Of a stretch of DNA of 64,000 bases, positions 61,592 to 64,000 are shown one piece after another. Made by a program: the position numbers and the translations under genes. Position 1 is the first letter of the stretch. Every line of letters begins with the position of its first letter. The DNA lies in contig NZ_JAKFHA010000043.1 in NCBI RefSeq assembly GCF_021502675.1, positions 1 to 64,000 of the forward strand, given 5' to 3'. Origin of the DNA: Yinghuangia soli (lineage in GTDB: Bacteria > Actinomycetota > Actinomycetes > Streptomycetales > Streptomycetaceae). Under the pieces are notes generated by a model. That model was not told where the DNA came from, did no database searches, and saw only the letters and a program-made list of their open reading frames with translations.

Positions 61592-62584
61592 ATGGCCCTC
61601 GCAGGTACCCCCCGTCGTTTGTCCGCCCGGCAGTTCGCCACGGCGGCGACCGCGCTCGCCCTGGCCGCCGCCGCGACCGGCTGCATGACGGTGGACGGCG
61701 AGAAAGCCCGGGTGCCGGGCCTGAGCAAGAGCGAAGCGGCGCAAGTGCTGGTCGACTTCGACGCCCGCAACAACCAGGTGTGGGCCACCCGGGACGCCGA
61801 GTTGAACGCGCTGAACGAGACCGGGTCCTTCGGCGCCATCGACACCGCCGCGCTGCGCATCAAGAACTTCACCGACCCGCGGCAGACCAAGCCGTCGGTG
61901 CCGTTCACGCACGACAAGCCGCAGTTCTGGATACCCAGGCCGGTCGGCTGGCCGAAGTGGTTCGCGGTGCAGAACACCCCCTCGTACACGAACGCCCGCA
62001 CGATGCTGCTGGTGTTCACCAAGGAGAACCCGGACGCCCCCTGGAAGGCCGCCTGGGGGCCGTCGCTGCGGCCCGGCGAGTCGTTCCCGGAGCCGCACCG
62101 CGACGCCAAGGGGTACGTGACGGCGGTGCCGCTCGACGAGGCCGGCCTGGTGGCCGCGCCGAAGGACACCGCGGGCGTACTGACCGGCTACCTCGCGGAC
62201 GGCAAGGCGTCGGCCGACCTGCTGACGCCCTCGGCGATCACCCAGGAGCTGCGCAAGCCGCGCGAGGAGCCCGTGCAGGACGGCTTCGTCCGGCAGTTCG
62301 TGGACGCGCCCGCAACGCAGTTCCCGCCCCTGGCGATCCGCACCAAGGACGGCGGCGCACTGGTGCTGCTGACCGCCACCCACAGCATGAAGCTGACCGT
62401 TCAGCCGCCCAACACGCTGGGCGAGGTCGAGGCGCACCAGCAGGCATTCCTCAGCCGCAAGCCCGAGCGCTCGGTGACCGAGCACCGGCTCGCGGAGTAC
62501 GCGGTGGTCGTGCCGAAGGCCGGGCAGGGCCGCATCAAGGTGGTCGCGAGCGCTTCCGGGGTCATCGGCGCGGACGGCGAGTGA
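61592..62584 (+). CDS. Uncharacterised exported lipoprotein
   Basis: A 330-residue protein with signal peptide and lipobox-like AATGC at Cys31, followed by TVDGEKARVPGLSKSEAAQVL. The mature region has two probable alpha/beta modules: WPKWFAVQNTPSYTNARTMLLVFTKEN and FPPLAIRTKDGGALVLLTATHSMKL. I do not recognise a family. ATG 61592 follows GGAAGG. Confidence 0.8.
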   Translation: MALAGTPRRLSARQFATAATALALAAAATGCMTVDGEKARVPGLSKSEAAQVLVDFDARNNQVWATRDAELNALNETGSFGAIDTAALRIKNFTDPRQTKPSVPFTHDKPQFWIPRPVGWPKWFAVQNTPSYTNARTMLLVFTKENPDAPWKAAWGPSLRPGESFPEPHRDAKGYVTAVPLDEAGLVAAPKDTAGVLTGYLADGKASADLLTPSAITQELRKPREEPVQDGFVRQFVDAPATQFPPLAIRTKDGGALVLLTATHSMKLTVQPPNTLGEVEAHQQAFLSRKPERSVTEHRLAEYAVVVPKAGQGRIKVVASASGVIGADGE

Positions 62585-62669
62585 CGCGGGGACGCGTCAC
62601 ATCCCCTCGCGTCCCCTCCTGCCCGCCACCTTCCCCCGCGCCCCCTCGTGTCCCCGGTCGCGGCCCCGC

Positions 62670-63377
62670 TCACATCCCCATGAGCCAGCGCGTGTCGGCA
62701 GCGACCGCGCCGACCGTGTCGCAGGCGTCGGTCAGCACGTCGAGGACGCGCAGCGGGTCGGGCAGCGGGGTCTCGGGCCCGCGGATCCAGCGCACGCTAC
62801 TGCCGGACGGATGCCGGGACGGCGGCAGCAGCACGTAGCTGCCGCGGCAGTGCCAGCGCAGGCCGGGGTGTTCGTCGAGGGTCTCGGGGTGGCAGTCCAG
62901 CTCGCACGGCCACCACTCGTCCTCGTCGACGGGGGTGCCGCGGGTGGCGGTGAAGAAGAGGTACCGGTCCGGGCCGCACGCGGCGACCGGTCCGACCTCG
63001 TCGCCGAGTGCGGCCAAGGCCAGTTCGCCGGCTTCCGCGGGGACGTCGAGGACGTCGTGCGCGATGCCGGTGGCGGTCACGAAGTTGGCGTCCGGGTCCC
63101 GCTCCAGCCAGCGGGTCACCTGGGCGGTGTCGGTGGTGGCCTGGGTCTGCCAGGCGAACGAGACCGGGTGCATGCCGGGCGAGGGGCAGCCCACCCGGTC
63201 GCACGAGCAGCCGTATTCCAGCGGGTGGGCGGCCGGGCATACCGGCCAGCCGAGGCTTACCGCGTCCAGGAGTTGGCCGGCGCGGCGGTCGGCGCCCGTG
63301 TCCGGCTCCTCGCGCTGCACGCGGCGCAGCCAGCCGGCCACGCGGGCCCGCTTGCCGATGCGGTCCGTACGGTCCAT
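62670..63377 (-). CDS. Bifunctional DNA primase/polymerase-like protein with degenerate acidic motif
   Basis: A 235-residue protein resembling the N-terminal Prim-Pol domain of plasmid and phage primase-polymerases: LLDAVSLGWPVCPAAHPLE, CSCDRVGCPSPGMHP, WLERDPDANFVTATG and LDVP. The usual catalytic hhDhD reads HDVLDVP, so the second Asp is Pro. Later conserved parts (YLFFTATRG, LRWHCRGSYVLLPPS) remain. Without helicase partner or replication genes it is probably not a replicase. ATG 63377 with AAGGGG. Confidence 0.8.
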   Translation of the reverse strand: MDRTDRIGKRARVAGWLRRVQREEPDTGADRRAGQLLDAVSLGWPVCPAAHPLEYGCSCDRVGCPSPGMHPVSFAWQTQATTDTAQVTRWLERDPDANFVTATGIAHDVLDVPAEAGELALAALGDEVGPVAACGPDRYLFFTATRGTPVDEDEWWPCELDCHPETLDEHPGLRWHCRGSYVLLPPSRHPSGSSVRWIRGPETPLPDPLRVLDVLTDACDTVGAVAADTRWLMGM

Positions 63378-63698
63378 GGCACCCCTTCTTCCGCCTGCTG
63401 ACCATGATCTCCGGGCGTGTAGCGTCACCGTGCACAACGCGGAAGAACGCCGAAGGCAATCCCCATCATCGCGGTTCGGCGGGTGCGGTGACCGCCGCGG
63501 GTTCCGAGGTGACCGGAAAGCGACCGTGGCGCCACATCCGGTCATCGCAATTGGCCGAACCGGTACGGAAAGTGTCCGGGGTCGGCCCGCGAAACGCGAG
63601 CGGCCCCGCCGCCGGCGGACCGGGGCGGGGCGCTCGTCGCAACCGACTGCGGCCAAGGAGGGCAGACCGCGTTCGGCAGAACAGGCGGATCGGGGAGA
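63378..63698. other. Intergenic region between chaplin and primase-like gene
   Basis: 321 bases, no gene supported. It holds the promoter region of the primase-like gene and, at 63603-63631, the chaplin terminator. Confidence 0.5.
63603..63631. terminator. Chaplin gene terminator
   Basis: An 8-bp stem GCCCCGCC/GGCGGGGC with 13-base loop, about 70 bases past the chaplin stop on the minus strand. Confidence 0.55.
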
Positions 63699-63941
63699 TC
63701 AGCCGGCGTTCATGCAGGTGTTGCCGAAGGCCGGGTTCAGCGCGGCGATGACGTCCACGCTGTTGCCGCACACGTTGACCGGGACGTGCACGCCGAGCTG
63801 GCCGACGTTGCCGGACGCGACGCCCGGGGAGCCGACCGCGGCGCCGTCCGCCTCGGTGCTGGCGTGGGCCGCGCCGGCGCCCGCAGCGACGACACCGCCG
63901 GCGACGGCCGCGAGGACGGCCGCCTTCTTGATGTTGTTCAC
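63699..63941 (-). CDS. Short chaplin (aerial hyphae surface amyloid)
   Basis: An 80-residue secreted protein: signal peptide of about 28 residues (ending AHAS), then one chaplin domain with GNVGQLGVHVPVNVCGNSVDV and FGNTCMNAG; Cys58 and Cys76 form the disulfide of ChpD-H-type short chaplins. It assembles into amyloid fibrils that lower surface tension for aerial growth. The GTG at 63941 follows GGAGGAAC. Diagnostic for streptomycete-like actinobacteria. Confidence 0.95.
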   Translation of the reverse strand: MNNIKKAAVLAAVAGGVVAAGAGAAHASTEADGAAVGSPGVASGNVGQLGVHVPVNVCGNSVDVIAALNPAFGNTCMNAG

Positions 63942-64000
63942 AGTTCCTCCACGTAATGCTGCCGATCGGGTTCGGCTGCATGGTCAACGAGAGACCTTGT

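Overview
The window looks like chromosomal core of a streptomycete-type actinobacterium. It is very GC-rich, has many GTG starts, and carries a chaplin, a class E-type (LAxTG) wall-anchored protein, F420 metabolism, and the gene order hflX, dapF, miaA, miaB, gluK-gluR-gluABCD, rny, recX, recA. From memory this order matches the Streptomyces coelicolor SCO577x-580x neighbourhood. No rRNA, tRNA, CRISPR array, insertion sequence or phage gene was recognised.

Region 1 (0-16.5 kb, minus strand): a membrane-anchored beta-propeller protein, a DinG/XPD-type helicase, an SGNH esterase lipoprotein, and a nitrilase-fold protein that has lost two of its three catalytic residues. A six-gene operon follows (16434 down to 6326). 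Its gene content and order match rhizobactin 1021 biosynthesis (rhbABCDEF): diaminobutyrate aminotransferase, decarboxylase, NIS synthetase, acyltransferase, N-monooxygenase, NIS synthetase. Four of the five gene junctions overlap, and the promoter carries a DmdR1/IdeR-type iron box.

Region 2 (16.5-31.7 kb): a 1.3 kb non-coding stretch with direct repeats, a secreted serine protease, then housekeeping genes (hflX, dapF, ggt, miaA, miaB) mixed with small conserved genes. One of these is an antitoxin-like gene nested in frame inside a longer one. A TAXI-type binding protein diverges from miaB.

Region 3 (31.8-41.2 kb): a glutamate-sensing locus. A transmembrane Ser/Thr kinase is fused to an extracellular GluB-like binding domain. 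Next come the gluK-gluR two-component pair, the gluABCD transporter and a second, orphan gluB. The window thus holds three related amino-acid-binding domains: one on a kinase and two on lipoproteins. The kinase fusion is the most striking object here and recalls the mycobacterial GlnH-GlnX-PknG pathway collapsed into one chain.

Region 4 (41.4-51.2 kb): catabolic-looking oxidoreductases and a hydrolase around a TetR regulator, a DUF732-type lipoprotein, and an iron-box-controlled neocarzinostatin-fold protein carrying a sortase signal. After it comes a strong terminator and a roughly 70-bp poly-C tract flanked by 62-bp direct repeats. VOC, AraC, DUF1508 and SRPBCC genes follow.

Region 5 (51.3-64 kb): sdaA, rny (with a probable long leader), recX-recA (SOS box), an FMN reductase, an F420-NADP oxidoreductase, a DUF1508 domain fused to a histone H1-like lysine/alanine tail, map, a lipoprotein, a primase-polymerase-like protein with a degenerate acidic motif, and a chaplin. 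Starts were chosen from Shine-Dalgarno spacing and domain boundaries. No database search was possible.
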